From Magnetospirillum sp. ME-1 (GTDB lineage: Bacteria; Pseudomonadota; Alphaproteobacteria; Rhodospirillales; Magnetospirillaceae), in NCBI RefSeq assembly GCF_002105535.1, contig NZ_CP015848.1, positions 1,674,907 to 1,738,906 of the forward strand: a stretch of 64,000 nt of DNA, given 5' to 3'. Both the position numbers and the translations under genes were made by a program. Positions 37,102-48,259 of this stretch are shown one piece after another (position 1 is the first letter of the stretch; each line of letters begins with the position of its first letter). The notes beneath the pieces were generated by a model, which saw only the letters and a program-made list of their open reading frames with translations, was not told the origin of the DNA and ran no database searches.

Positions 37102-37882
37102 TCACCATCTTGCGCCCATGGTCCGGCCGACGATAGACGCCCGGCACCTCCTTGACCTTCAGCGAGGCCTCGAACATACGGGGATCGCAGGAATTGTCGG
37201 CGAACATGTCCCAGTGGCACGGAATGGCCTGGGCCGGTCCCACCCGGCGCACCAGTTCTGCCGCCTCCCAGTGGGATAGGTTGGCGTAGCCGCCGTTGAT
37301 GGGCAGGCAGATGGCGTCGGGCTTGTGTTTGGCCCCCGCTTCCGCCAGCAGGTCGCACCAGGCGGTATCGCCGGTGATCCACAGGCCGGGCCCGCCGTCA
37401 ACCCGGATGACAAAGCCCATATGGGTGAGGTCGCCGGCATCGGTAGGCAGGGCGAAAGTGCCGGTGATCGCCAGATCGCCCAGGCCGATCTCGTGATTGG
37501 GCCAGGTCAGACTCCGCTGGCTTTCGCTCACCTTGGCGGCGACGAACACCGCCTGGGTGTCGCCCGGCCCGGCGAAGGCCTTGACCCGGCCGCTGCACGC
37601 GCAGGGGCACAGGGTCTCGGGATCGGCGTGATCCCGGTGCGAGTGCGTGCAGAGCAACAGATCGGCCTGTAATTCCTCGGGCGTCACCAGGATGGGAACC
37701 CGCCGGTCGACATCGAGACCACGCCGCGACGGATGGCAGGAATTGGAAAGGTAGGGATCGACGGCCAGCACCAGACCGGCCGGCGACTTCACCATCCAGC
37801 CGTTCTGGCCCAGGAACCACAGGGCCAGCGTACCCTTGTCCACCGTGGCCGCCGCGATTTCCGCCATCAAACCGGTCATCAT
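37085..37882 (-). CDS. MBL-fold metal-dependent hydrolase (UlaG-like)
   Basis: This 265-residue protein has the metallo-beta-lactamase fold: LWFLGQNGWMVKSPAGLVLAVDPYL, the HSHRDHADPE metal motif, GLWITGDTAWCDLLAEAG and ICLPINGGYANLSHWEAAELV, ending with PCHWDMFADNSCDPRMFEASL. It resembles UlaG (L-ascorbate 6-phosphate lactonase) most, but without the ula pathway nearby the substrate is open. Its 3' end overlaps the transporter gene by 17 bases. Confidence 0.83.
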   Translation of the reverse strand: MMTGLMAEIAAATVDKGTLALWFLGQNGWMVKSPAGLVLAVDPYLSNSCHPSRRGLDVDRRVPILVTPEELQADLLLCTHSHRDHADPETLCPCACSGRVKAFAGPGDTQAVFVAAKVSESQRSLTWPNHEIGLGDLAITGTFALPTDAGDLTHMGFVIRVDGGPGLWITGDTAWCDLLAEAGAKHKPDAICLPINGGYANLSHWEAAELVRRVGPAQAIPCHWDMFADNSCDPRMFEASLKVKEVPGVYRRPDHGRKMVISRTG

Positions 37883-37973
37883 CCATCCATTCTGGTAATT
37901 GGTTGACCACTGGTGGTCCTGGGCTCAAGAATACCGCTCCGCCACGTCGAAGGCCACAGGAGCCAATCCGGAC

Positions 37974-39412
<1,439 letters not shown>

Positions 39413-39413
<1 letters not shown>

Positions 39414-40747
39414 TGGCCAATTACAGCGACCCCCGCCCCTCCTCGGCCTACGATTTCGCCGGCGGCTATGATCCCGACATGGCGGCCGCTCAGGAAACCG
39501 CCTGGATCGAGGTCATCCGCAAGATGGAGGAGGTCTATTCCGACCTCATCTCCTACGAGGTGGAGCTGGAGGAGAAGAACACCGCGCTCGAGGAAGCCCA
39601 GCGCTTCATCAATTCGGTGCTGTCGGCGGTCTCCGACATCCTGATCGTCTGCGACCAGTCGGGGCGCATCCAGCAGGTGAACCTCGCCTTCATCCAGCTG
39701 ACCGGATTCGCCGAGGTGGACCTGTATGAACGCCCCCTGGACGAATTGCTGGCCGAGGGCACGGGCAATCTGCGCCTGTTCAGCTGGATCGATTCGGTGG
39801 AAGGGCGCGACCGCGAGGTGCGTTTCCGCTCGTCCGAAGGGGGGCTCACCGAACCGGTGGCGCTGTCTTGCGCCACCCGCCTGGACCATCGCGGCCTGCC
39901 GGCCGGCATCGTGCTCACGGGGCGCCCGGTGGGCGAGCTGCGCCGCGCCTACGAGGCGCTGAAGACCGCCCAGGCCCAGCTGATCCAGCAGGAGAAGATG
40001 GCCTCGCTGGGCCGCCTGATCGCCGGGGTGGCGCACGAGCTGAACAACCCCATCAGCTTCGTCTACGGCAACGTCCACGCCCTGTCCAAATATTCGGCCC
40101 GCATCTCCGCCTACCTGGACGCCATCCACGGCGGCTGCGACGAGGCCGAGCGCGAAGCCTTGCGCGCCAGCTTGCGCATCGACGCCACCCTGGCCGACCT
40201 GCCGGGCCTGATGGAGGGCACCGCCGAGGGGGCCCAGCGGGTGGCCGACATCGTGCGCAGCCTGAAACGCCTGTCGTTCTCGGCCGGGGGCAAGCCGGAA
40301 GTCTTCGATCTGGGCGAGATCGTCGCCAAGGCGGTACAGTGGTCGGCTTCCGGCAAGAAGGGATTGGCCACCATCGAATTGGACCTGCCGGACAGCCTGA
40401 ACGTGCGCGGCAATCCCGGCCAGTTGCATCAGGTCATCGTCAACCTGATCGAGAACGCCCAGGATGCGGTCTCGTCGCGCGCCGACGGGTGCATCCGGGT
40501 GGCGGCCAAGGCCGAAGCCGGCGGCGTCACCCTGGTCATCGAGGACAACGGCCCCGGCATTCCTCCCGACATCGCCACCAAGGTGTTCGACCCCTTCTTC
40601 ACCACCAAGCCGGTGGGCAAGGGAACGGGCTTGGGTTTATGGATTTCTTACGGCATCATCCGCGACCACGGCGGAACGCTGGATGCCGGCACCTCACCCA
40701 TGGGCGGCGCCCGCTTCGTCATCAGCCTGCCCGCCGCCGGATCGTAA
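39413..40747 (+). CDS. hupT: HupT/HoxJ-like soluble sensor histidine kinase
   Basis: 444 residues with no membrane helix. It has an N-terminal coiled segment (AWIEVIRKMEEVYSDLISYEVELEE), PAS (about 60-175), and HisKA with the strongly HupT-like MASLGRLIAGVAHELNNPIS followed by FVYGNVHALSKYSARI. The HATPase has NLIENAQDAVSSRADG, VIEDNGPGIPPDIATKVFDPFFTTKPVGKGTGLGLWI. HupT works with a regulatory hydrogenase that senses H2; no such subunits are encoded here. The TGATG overlap with hupR means translational coupling. Confidence 0.82.
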
Positions 40748-40763
40748 AGACAGGAGTCCGTGA

Positions 40764-41891
40764 TTGCCCCCAAGGCGTCGTAACAGGAGTGGCGGAATCG
40801 TCAGCAATATCCTGCTCCTTTTCACATCGGTCGTGCTGTTCCTGGGACTGGCCGAGGCCGCCGCCTGGATGATCAGCCCGCCGCCCAAACCCGGCCTGCC
40901 CAAGGGCATGTTCGACGTGGGACCGGACGGCTACTGGCGCATGAGTCCCGGCTTCCAGGGGGTCATGGACAACCGCGTCGATTTCACCAACGCGGTCGCC
41001 ACCGCCGATTCCGAGGGCCGGCGCATCGTGCCCGCCGCCCCGAAATCGGCGGAACGCCGCCTGCTGGTCCTGGGCGACAGCCAGGCCTTCGGCCACGGCC
41101 TGTCCGACGCAGAATCCTGGCCCAACCGGCTGCAGGAAGCGCTGAACCACCGGGGACTCGGCGTGGCGGTCAGCAATCTCGCCGTGCCGGCCATCAACAT
41201 CGACCAGTATCTGGTGCGGATGAAGGTGATGGCCCCCACCCTGACCCCCAACGACACCGTGCTGGTGGCGCTGAGCTGGAACGACGTCATCACCCCGCCC
41301 TCGGCCCAGGATTCCAACCGCATCGTCGAGGGCTATCTGGTCAGCGGCGCGGCCGGCGGCGACGAGTCCGCCGCCAGGGCGCGGGTAAGGTTCTACGACT
41401 TCACCGGCGTGCTGGTGCCCCAGTTCCAGGACGTCAAGACGTTCCTCGATGCTCTCAGCCAGTCCTCGGCCCTGGTCGGGGTGCTCTATCCCCGGGCCAA
41501 GGCGATTTATTACCGCCTGCGCTCCCACTCACCGGTGACCGATCTGGTGGCCGCCGGCGTGCCCGAGGCCAATTTCCTGATGATCCGCCAAATGTCCGAG
41601 ATTGCGGCCTCGCGCGGAAGCCGCATGGTGGTGGTCCTGCTGCCCGAACGGATGTTCTTCGAGGACGAGGCCTTCGCCCTCTATTCCGTGAATGGCCGCG
41701 ACTTTCCCACCGCCGACTACCAGGAGGCACTGGCCCGCCCCCATTGCCAGACGCATGCCGTCCAATGCCTCAACGCCTTTCCCTTGTTGCATGACCATTA
41801 CCGCGAAGGCCTGGTCTTCCCGGTAGACGGTCATTACAACGCCCGGGGCGCGGCGCTGATCGGGGGGTGGCTGGCCGGCGAGCTGTACTGA
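40764..41891 (+). CDS. Membrane-anchored SGNH/GDSL hydrolase-like protein
   Basis: 375 residues. An N-terminal anchor (SNILLLFTSVVLFLGLAEAAAWM) precedes a periplasmic SGNH domain with block I LLVLGDSQAFGHGLSDAESWPNRL, a LAVPAINIDQYL segment, and block V FPVDGHYNARGAALIGGWL supplying the Asp-His pair. SGNH proteins hydrolyse or transfer acyl groups, for example on exopolysaccharides. The start is TTG behind AGGAG, with no ATG near. It follows hupT by 16 bases but is functionally unrelated on sequence. Confidence 0.78.
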   Translation: MPPRRRNRSGGIVSNILLLFTSVVLFLGLAEAAAWMISPPPKPGLPKGMFDVGPDGYWRMSPGFQGVMDNRVDFTNAVATADSEGRRIVPAAPKSAERRLLVLGDSQAFGHGLSDAESWPNRLQEALNHRGLGVAVSNLAVPAINIDQYLVRMKVMAPTLTPNDTVLVALSWNDVITPPSAQDSNRIVEGYLVSGAAGGDESAARARVRFYDFTGVLVPQFQDVKTFLDALSQSSALVGVLYPRAKAIYYRLRSHSPVTDLVAAGVPEANFLMIRQMSEIAASRGSRMVVVLLPERMFFEDEAFALYSVNGRDFPTADYQEALARPHCQTHAVQCLNAFPLLHDHYREGLVFPVDGHYNARGAALIGGWLAGELY

Positions 41892-41926
41892 TTGCGCGCC
41901 GACGCCAGCCTCTCTATCCTGCCGCC

Positions 41927-42781
41927 ATGCCACGCGAAAAAGCCGCCATCACCCTTTGCGCCGACGATTACGGGCTGGCCCCGGGCCTGGGGTTCGCCAT
42001 CCGCGCCCTGATCAGCCAAGGCCGCCTGCAGGCCACCGGCTGCATGACCGGATCCGCCTTCTGGCCGGACGAGGCCGAATTGCTCAAGCCGCTGGAAGGC
42101 CGCGCCCAGTTCGGCGTCCACCTGACGCTGACCGACCACCGGCCGCTGGGGGACATGCCGTCCCTGGTGCCCGAGGGCCGGCTGCCCTCCATCGGGACCA
42201 TGGTCAAGCGCGCCGTATCCCGCCGCCTCGACCGGGCCGAGATCGCCGCCGAGCTGGAGCGGCAGGTCGACGCCTTCGAAGCCCATATGGGCCGCCCGCC
42301 CGACTTCCTCGACGGCCATCATCACGTCCACCAATTGCCCATCATCCGCGACGTGGTGGTGGATCTGTGGCGCCGCCGTCTCAAGCAAAGCGGCGGCTGG
42401 GTCCGGTCGTGCTGGGAAAATCCGCTGGCCATCGCCCGGCGCGGAATCGATCCGGTCAGGGCCACCATCATTTCCCTGCTGGGCATCGGCCTGAGAATGC
42501 GCATGCGGGCCGAGGGCATCCCGCACAACCGCAGCTTCCGCGGCGTCTACGACTTTTCCGGCAAGGTTCCCTATGCCGAGCTGTTTGGCATCTTCACCGA
42601 GTCCCCCGGACCGGGAACCCTGGTGATGTGCCATCCCGGCCAGGTGGACGAGCCCTTGCGCGCCTGCGAGTGGATGACCGACCAGCGCGAAGTGGAGTGG
42701 CGCTTTCTGGAATCCGATGCCTGCGCCCTGTCGCTGGCCGATCGCGGCATCACCCTGGCGGCCCGGCCGGACCGTCAATGA
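41927..42781 (+). CDS. YdjC/ChbG family carbohydrate deacetylase
   Basis: This 284-residue protein has metal-binding motifs CADDYGLAPGLGFAIRAL, FGVHLTLTDHRPLG, FLDGHHHVHQLPIIRDVV and LVMCHPGQVDEPLR. Family enzymes remove N-acetyl groups from chito-oligosaccharides or related sugars; several alphaproteobacterial members are linked to hopanoid or lipid sugar modification. Start MPREKAAITLCADD places the first motif at the usual distance. Together with the SGNH gene upstream this suggests envelope polysaccharide or lipid trimming (inference). Confidence 0.87.
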   Translation: MPREKAAITLCADDYGLAPGLGFAIRALISQGRLQATGCMTGSAFWPDEAELLKPLEGRAQFGVHLTLTDHRPLGDMPSLVPEGRLPSIGTMVKRAVSRRLDRAEIAAELERQVDAFEAHMGRPPDFLDGHHHVHQLPIIRDVVVDLWRRRLKQSGGWVRSCWENPLAIARRGIDPVRATIISLLGIGLRMRMRAEGIPHNRSFRGVYDFSGKVPYAELFGIFTESPGPGTLVMCHPGQVDEPLRACEWMTDQREVEWRFLESDACALSLADRGITLAARPDRQ

Positions 42782-42798
42782 CCGTTCCGGCCCTTCTT

Positions 42799-42886
42799 TG
42801 TCATCCTGAGCACTGCGAAGGATCTTTCACCCTCGATCCTCGCCGCCCTTGCCTGAAAGCCCCTTCGCCTGCGGCTCAGGGTGACT
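42799..42886. repeat. dispersed palindromic repeat, family B, copy 1
   Basis: The left arm TGTCATCCTGAG-CACTGCGAAGG-ATCTTTCA and the right arm TGAAAGCCCCTTCG-CCTGCGGCTCAGGGTGA form a long imperfect hairpin. Matching copies lie at 58930-59018 and 61899-61973. It separates the deacetylase and MFS genes and would be transcribed as a stable stem. Confidence 0.85.
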
Positions 42887-42899
42887 GCATGGAGCCGGC

Positions 42900-44060
42900 A
42901 TGAGTCCCCGCTCCGCCAGCCTGCGGCTGGGCGCCTATTACGCCGCCCTGTTCGTGGCGGTCGGCATTCATATCCCCTTCTGGCCGCTGTGGCTGCAGGA
43001 CCGGGGGCTGTCGGCCTCGGAGATCGGCTGGGTGGCCGCCGCCGGATACCTGACCCGCATCCTGGCCAGCCCGGTGATCGGCCATCTGGCCGACCACGGC
43101 GGTGAACGCCGCCAGCTCATGATCCGCCTTGCCGTTGCCGCAGGACTGGTGTGGCTGCTGCTCCCCCTGGCCGGAACCTTCTGGCCCATCCTGGCCTTAA
43201 GCGTGATCACCACCTTCCCCTTCGCCGGTCTTCTGCCCCTGGGCGATACTCTGGCCATGATGGTGGTGGCACGCCATGGCCTGGATTACGGCCGAGCCCG
43301 TCTGTGGGGGTCGCTGGCCTTCATCCTGGCCGCCACCATGCTGGGCAAAACCCTGGAATCCTGGCCGATAACGGCACTGCCCTGGCTGATGAGTGTGGCT
43401 TTGCTGTTGACCGCCGCCTCATGCCTGGGCCTGCCCAACCTCAAGGTGCCGCGTCACGAAGGCAAGCCGCCATCCCTGCGTCCGGTGCTGTTCAACCCTC
43501 TGTTCCTGCTGTTTGTGGGGAGCGCCGCGCTCAACCAGATGGCCCATACCGTCTATTATGCCTTCGCCAGCATCCACTGGAAGGCCGCCGGCCTGTCGGA
43601 CATGGCCATCGGCCTGCTGTGGTCGGAAGGCGTGGTGGCCGAGATCGTGCTGTTCGCCGTCAGCAACCGGGTGGTGGCGCGCTTCGGCCCGGCCGCCCTG
43701 CTGCTGGCCGCCGCCTTGGGCGGTGTCGTGCGCTGGCTGGTGCTGGGCTCGACCGCCTCCGTTCCCCTGGTGGCTCTGGCCCAACTGCTGCACGCCGCCA
43801 CCTTCGGCTGCGCCCATCTGGGCGCCATCCACTTCATCGCCCGCGCCGTTCCCCAGAGCCTGTCGGCCCGCACCCAGGGCGTGTTCGCCGCCATCGCGGT
43901 CGGGCTGGCGCCGGGACTGATCACGCCGTTCAGCGGCCGGCTTTACGAAAGCCTGGGCGGCGGCTCGTTCCTGGCCATGGCCGGACTGTCGGCCCTGTCC
44001 GCCCTGCTGGCCTGGGCGCTGATGCGCCGCTGGACGCCGGCGGAACAAATCGTCACCTGA
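42900..44060 (+). CDS. MFS transporter, HcaT/LacY-like (MFS_1_like)
   Basis: This 386-residue protein has twelve hydrophobic segments. The N-terminus SLRLGAYYAALFVAVGIHIPFWPLWLQDRGLSASEIGWV and the segment GLDYGRARLWGSLAFILAATMLG are typical of the 3-phenylpropionate/nucleoside carrier group. The C-terminal half has a central DMAIGLLWSEGVVAEIVLF. The substrate cannot be assigned. The ATG is only 14 bases beyond the repeat, so its ribosome site (GGAGCCGGC) adjoins the hairpin. Confidence 0.82.
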   Translation: MSPRSASLRLGAYYAALFVAVGIHIPFWPLWLQDRGLSASEIGWVAAAGYLTRILASPVIGHLADHGGERRQLMIRLAVAAGLVWLLLPLAGTFWPILALSVITTFPFAGLLPLGDTLAMMVVARHGLDYGRARLWGSLAFILAATMLGKTLESWPITALPWLMSVALLLTAASCLGLPNLKVPRHEGKPPSLRPVLFNPLFLLFVGSAALNQMAHTVYYAFASIHWKAAGLSDMAIGLLWSEGVVAEIVLFAVSNRVVARFGPAALLLAAALGGVVRWLVLGSTASVPLVALAQLLHAATFGCAHLGAIHFIARAVPQSLSARTQGVFAAIAVGLAPGLITPFSGRLYESLGGGSFLAMAGLSALSALLAWALMRRWTPAEQIVT

Positions 44061-44130
44061 AACGCTTCCCACGCAGGGAACCCGTAGAGTAGGATCGGGA
44101 CGGGGAAGTATCAGTGGCGAGTCATTGGGG

Positions 44131-44442
44131 ATGAGCGGAAAAGACAAGACGGTCGCGCAGATGTCGCGATCGGAACTGATGGATCTGTTGAAGCGTTTCG
44201 CCGGCCTGCCGCCGCCTTCGGGCTATGATCAGGACGACTGGGACGACTGGCTGGTGGCATCCGTGCTGTTGCGCTGCCGCCGCGATGCCGGCGATGACGT
44301 CGCCGGAGCCGCCAACGCCATCAAGATGCTGGCGCCGCTCAAGTTCTTTCCCCAGCTCCTGCCCCATCTGGAAGACCAGCTGGGGCGCGGCCTGACCGCC
44401 GAGGAACTGGAACCCGCCGTCGCCCTACGGAAAAAGAAGTAG
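44131..44442 (+). CDS. conserved hypothetical small protein
   Basis: A 103-residue soluble protein beginning MSGKDKTVAQMSRSELMDLL with DDWDDWLVASVLLRCRRDAGDDVAG in the middle and a basic tail ALRKKK. It is mostly helical and contains no known motif. A TTG six bases upstream is an alternative start. It is convergent with chrA, overlapping by 18 bases. Codon use resembles the neighbours, supporting a real gene. Confidence 0.6.
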   Translation: MSGKDKTVAQMSRSELMDLLKRFAGLPPPSGYDQDDWDDWLVASVLLRCRRDAGDDVAGAANAIKMLAPLKFFPQLLPHLEDQLGRGLTAEELEPAVALRKKK

Positions 44443-45783
44443 CTTCCACGCGATGCCGGACAGCCCGGCAGCCAGCAGGGTCGGTATCATGCCGATGCCG
44501 AGCCGCAGCATGGCGATGGCGGCGGCCAGGGCCAGGCCCAACGCCGCCGGGTCCAGGCTGTTGGGATCGGGGGCGAACACTCGCAACGGTCCGACGCGCT
44601 TCTCCTCGATAGTGGCGAACAGCACGTGCAGGGCGAACCATAGCCCCAGATTGAAGATCACCCCGACCACGGCGGCGGTGATGGCGGCCAGGGCGCCGGA
44701 CAGCGCCCGATAGCCGCGCAGAACCTCCACATAGGGGGCTCCGCCCAGAATCCACAGGAAACAGGGCATGAAGGTGACCCAGACGGTCAGCGTCGCCCCC
44801 AGGACTCCCCCCAGCCAGGGATCGAGGCCGCCGGGATTGCGGAATCCGGCCAGGAAGCCCACGAACTGGTTGACCAGGATCAGCGGCCCCGGCGTGGTCT
44901 CGGCCAGGCCCAGGCCGTCCAGCATCTCGGGCGCCGCCAGCCAGCCATGGACCTCCACCGCCTGCTGCGCCACATAGGCCAGCACCGCATAGGCGCCGCC
45001 GAAGGTCACCACCGCCATCTTGGAAAAGAACAGGCCGATGGCCCCGAAGGCGCCCCCGCCCCAGGCCATGGCCGCCCCCACCGGGGCCAGCCACAGAACC
45101 AGGCAGATAGCGGCCGTCAGGATGGCGCGGCGGCGGTCCGGCCGGGTGTGCAGGGCTCCCTGGTCGAGGATCCGGTCGGCGGCTCCCGCCGGCGTGGCCG
45201 CTGCCCCGGCGGGCAGGAAGGACTCCCGCCCCGCCCTCGCCGCCATGAAGCCCCAGAGCCCGGCCGCCAGCACGATCAGCGGAAACGGCAGATCGCCGAA
45301 AAAGATGCCGGCAAAGGCCACCACCGCGATGGCGACCTTCTCCGCCGAGCGGAGCGCCCGGCGGCCGATGCGCAGCACCGCCTCGATCACCACGGCCAGC
45401 ACCGCCGGCTTGATGCCGTAGAACAGCCCCTCCACCAGGGGAACCTGGTGAAAGCCCGCGTACAAGGCGGCCAGGCCCATCATCACCAGGAAACCGGGCA
45501 GCACGAACAAGGTGCCGGCCACCACGCCGCCCCATGTCCGGTGCAGCAGCCAGCCGATATAGGTGGCGAGCTGCTGGGCCTCGGGACCGGGCAGCAGCAT
45601 GCAGAAGTTCAGGGCGTGGAGGAAGCGGGCCTCTCCCACCCACTTCTTCTCTTCCACCAGAATGCGGTGCATGGTGGCGATCTGCCCGGCCGGGCCGCCG
45701 AAACTGAGCAGGCCGATGCGCAGCCAGACCCGCAGGGCCTCGCCGAACCGGGGATGGGCAGCGTCAACCTGGGATGACGGCAT
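44425..45783 (-). CDS. chrA: Chromate transporter ChrA
   Basis: This 452-residue protein has two homologous CHR halves: FGEALRVWLRIGLLSFGGPAGQIATMHRILV with FLHALNFCMLLPGPEAQQLATYIGWLLHRTWGG, and FSKMAVVTFGGAYAVLAYVAQQAVEVHGWL with GLAETTPGPLILVNQFVGFLAG. The GGP and PGP signature motifs are intact. ChrA exports chromate or related oxyanions (sulfate analogue). Its start overlaps the end of the upstream GGDEF-EAL gene by 20 bases, so the two are probably one transcript. Confidence 0.93.
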   Translation of the reverse strand: MPSSQVDAAHPRFGEALRVWLRIGLLSFGGPAGQIATMHRILVEEKKWVGEARFLHALNFCMLLPGPEAQQLATYIGWLLHRTWGGVVAGTLFVLPGFLVMMGLAALYAGFHQVPLVEGLFYGIKPAVLAVVIEAVLRIGRRALRSAEKVAIAVVAFAGIFFGDLPFPLIVLAAGLWGFMAARAGRESFLPAGAAATPAGAADRILDQGALHTRPDRRRAILTAAICLVLWLAPVGAAMAWGGGAFGAIGLFFSKMAVVTFGGAYAVLAYVAQQAVEVHGWLAAPEMLDGLGLAETTPGPLILVNQFVGFLAGFRNPGGLDPWLGGVLGATLTVWVTFMPCFLWILGGAPYVEVLRGYRALSGALAAITAAVVGVIFNLGLWFALHVLFATIEEKRVGPLRVFAPDPNSLDPAALGLALAAAIAMLRLGIGMIPTLLAAGLSGIAWKLLLFP

Positions 45784-48259
45784 GGCTGGCGGGCGCTCCG
45801 GTCATGAAGATGCCGGCCAATTCGGCGCTCATGGGCTTGGCGATGTAATACCCCTGAATCTCGTCGCATTCCTGGGTTCCGAGAATGCTCAGCTGATCCA
45901 GATCCTCGATGCCCTCGGCAACCACCTTCAGACCCAGGGAATGGGCAATGCCGATAATGGAGGAGACCAGCATCATGTCGCGCGAATCCCGCGCGATGTC
46001 GCGTACGAAAGAGCGGTCGATTTTCAAGGTGTTGACCGGCAGGCGCTTCAGATAGCTGAGAGAGGAATAGCCGGTTCCGAAATCGTCGATGGCGAGCATC
46101 ACGCCTAAAGCGCGCAGCCGCTGCATCACCTCGCGCTGATCCACCGCCAGATCGATGACGAAGCTTTCGGTGATTTCCAGCTCCAGATGGTCGGCGGGAA
46201 ATCCAGTGTCCTCCAAAACCCTCCGCACCTGGTCGGGGAGCGCGTCAACCGAGAAGTTGACGCCCGAAAGATTGACCGCCATGGTCACGTCATGCCCCTG
46301 ATCCAGCCAGATCCGCCCCTGCCGGCAGGCCTGGCGCATCACCAGCAGGTCGATGCGGTCGACCAGATGCATCTCCTCGGCCAGGGGGATGAAATCCAGG
46401 GGTGAAATCATGCCCAGGCTGGGATGCTGCCAGCGGACCAACGCCTCGAACCCCGTGATGCGGTCGTCGGCGAGGTTCTTCTTCGGCTGGTAGTGAACGT
46501 GGAACTGCTCCTCCTCCACCGCCTGGCGCAGCGCCATCTCCAACTCGAGGCGATGCTCCTCGCGCTTGGTCATCTCGGCCGAGTAGAAGTTGAAGCGCCC
46601 CTTTCCGGCGGCCTTGGCCTGATACATGGCGGTATCGGCCTGCTTCAGCAACTCGTCGCCGCTCCGCCCGTCATCGGGGAACAGGCTGATGCCGATGCTG
46701 GTGCCGATGAACACCTCGCGCCCTTCGATGGCGATGGGCGCCCGCAAGGCCGCCAAAATCTTCTCGGCGACCAAGGCGGCATCCCCGGCCGAGGAAATCT
46801 CGTCCAGGATGACCGTGAACTCGTCGCCGCCCAACCGGGCGATGGTGTCGGTCATGCGCACGCAGCCGCGCAGCCGGACGGCTACTTCCTTCAGCAACTC
46901 GTCGCCGGCGCGATGGCCCATGGTGTCGTTGACCTTCTTGAAGCCGTCGAGGTCGAGGAACAGCAGGGCCGCCTGCCGATCATGGCGCAGCGCGTGAACC
47001 ACGGCGCGCTCCAGGCGATCCTGGAACAGCACCCGGTTGGGCAGGTCGGTCAGCACATCGTAATGGGCAAGACGCAGAATATGGCGCTGGGCCTCCACCT
47101 GCTCGGTGATGTCGCTGAAACTGCCGATGAAGTACCGGATGGCCCCGGCGGCGTCGTAGACGGCGACGATACTTTCCCAGGCGACGAAGACCCGGCCGTC
47201 CTTGCGGCGGTTCCAGATCTCACCCTGCCAGCGGCCATCGCGGTAGATGGCCTGCCACATCTCCTTGTAGAAATCCGCGTCGTGATGGTCCGAGCGGATG
47301 ATGCGCGGATTGCCGCCGACCACCTCGGCCTCGCCATAGCCCGTCAACTCGGTGAACATGGGGTTGATCCGCAGAATCCGTCCCCGCGGATCGGTAATGA
47401 TGGTTGCTTCCATGGCGTTGCGGAACACATGGGCCGCCAGGCGGGTCTCCTCGTCGGCCAGGGCTTTCTCCTTCAGCCGCCGGGCGGTCCGCCGGCCGAT
47501 CAGACCGATGCCGAGCACGCCGACCAGCCAAAAGCCGCCATGGGACACCGCCAGGGCGCGGATGGTCTGGGCCTCCACCTCGAGATACGGCTCCATGGGG
47601 ACCGAAACCCCCACCGCGCCACGGACCGAGCCGTTGGGAAAGCCCAGGTGGCCGTGGCACTTCTGGCAGCTTTCCTCCATGATGAACGGCTTGATCAGGC
47701 GCAGATACGGCTTGCCGTCCAGCGCCGAGACCTCGAGCTTCTCCTTGAGCCGTCCCGCCGAGAACTGCCGGATGGCCTCGGCCTCCCAGGCATCGGCCTC
47801 GTTGTTGGGATTGAGGTAGACGATGCCGACGATCCGGCCCTTGATGCCGTAATCCTCGCCGTAATCGGCCATCATCTCGCGCAGCATGTAGGCCGGATTC
47901 ATCAGGGTCAGCAGGCGCCCATCATTGGCGACGATGTCGCGGTCGGGCAGATGGGACATCCAGGGACTGGGCGGCGTCTTCTCGGACGGCTCCACATACA
48001 CGCCGCCATGACCCGACGCCCAGCGCCGGTAGGCCAGATCCTTGTTGAAGGCGGAACGGGCGGTATTGAGGGCCAGCTCGAAGGTGGTGTCCTTCTGGTG
48101 GCCGATGTTCCACCACAAGGACAGGCCCAGCAATACGGTCCAGAGCAGCACCGCCCCCGCGCCGTAGCGAATCACCATATCCATAATCCGCCGGCCCTCG
48201 GTCGCCGGAAGAGCGCCGATACCATCGTCGGAACGCTGGTCAGAGGACGCGGCGGCCAT
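45764..48259 (-). CDS. c-type heme sensor PAS-GGDEF-EAL protein
   Basis: 831 residues. TM helix (GAGAVLLWTVLLGLSLWW), a periplasmic Tll0287-like (DUF3365) domain of about 190 residues with one c-type heme motif ESCQKCHGHLGFP near residue 196, second TM, PAS (about 280-400), GGDEF with intact LGGDEF near 476, and EAL (about 585-825) with FEALVRW, ELEITES, DDFGTGYSSLSYLK and VVAEGIED. Both cyclic-di-GMP synthase and phosphodiesterase signatures look intact. The heme could sense redox state or a gas ligand. GGAGGTAACGGCTGA precedes the ATG. It overlaps chrA at its 3' end. Confidence 0.92.
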   Translation of the reverse strand: MAAASSDQRSDDGIGALPATEGRRIMDMVIRYGAGAVLLWTVLLGLSLWWNIGHQKDTTFELALNTARSAFNKDLAYRRWASGHGGVYVEPSEKTPPSPWMSHLPDRDIVANDGRLLTLMNPAYMLREMMADYGEDYGIKGRIVGIVYLNPNNEADAWEAEAIRQFSAGRLKEKLEVSALDGKPYLRLIKPFIMEESCQKCHGHLGFPNGSVRGAVGVSVPMEPYLEVEAQTIRALAVSHGGFWLVGVLGIGLIGRRTARRLKEKALADEETRLAAHVFRNAMEATIITDPRGRILRINPMFTELTGYGEAEVVGGNPRIIRSDHHDADFYKEMWQAIYRDGRWQGEIWNRRKDGRVFVAWESIVAVYDAAGAIRYFIGSFSDITEQVEAQRHILRLAHYDVLTDLPNRVLFQDRLERAVVHALRHDRQAALLFLDLDGFKKVNDTMGHRAGDELLKEVAVRLRGCVRMTDTIARLGGDEFTVILDEISSAGDAALVAEKILAALRAPIAIEGREVFIGTSIGISLFPDDGRSGDELLKQADTAMYQAKAAGKGRFNFYSAEMTKREEHRLELEMALRQAVEEEQFHVHYQPKKNLADDRITGFEALVRWQHPSLGMISPLDFIPLAEEMHLVDRIDLLVMRQACRQGRIWLDQGHDVTMAVNLSGVNFSVDALPDQVRRVLEDTGFPADHLELEITESFVIDLAVDQREVMQRLRALGVMLAIDDFGTGYSSLSYLKRLPVNTLKIDRSFVRDIARDSRDMMLVSSIIGIAHSLGLKVVAEGIEDLDQLSILGTQECDEIQGYYIAKPMSAELAGIFMTGAPASHAVIPG

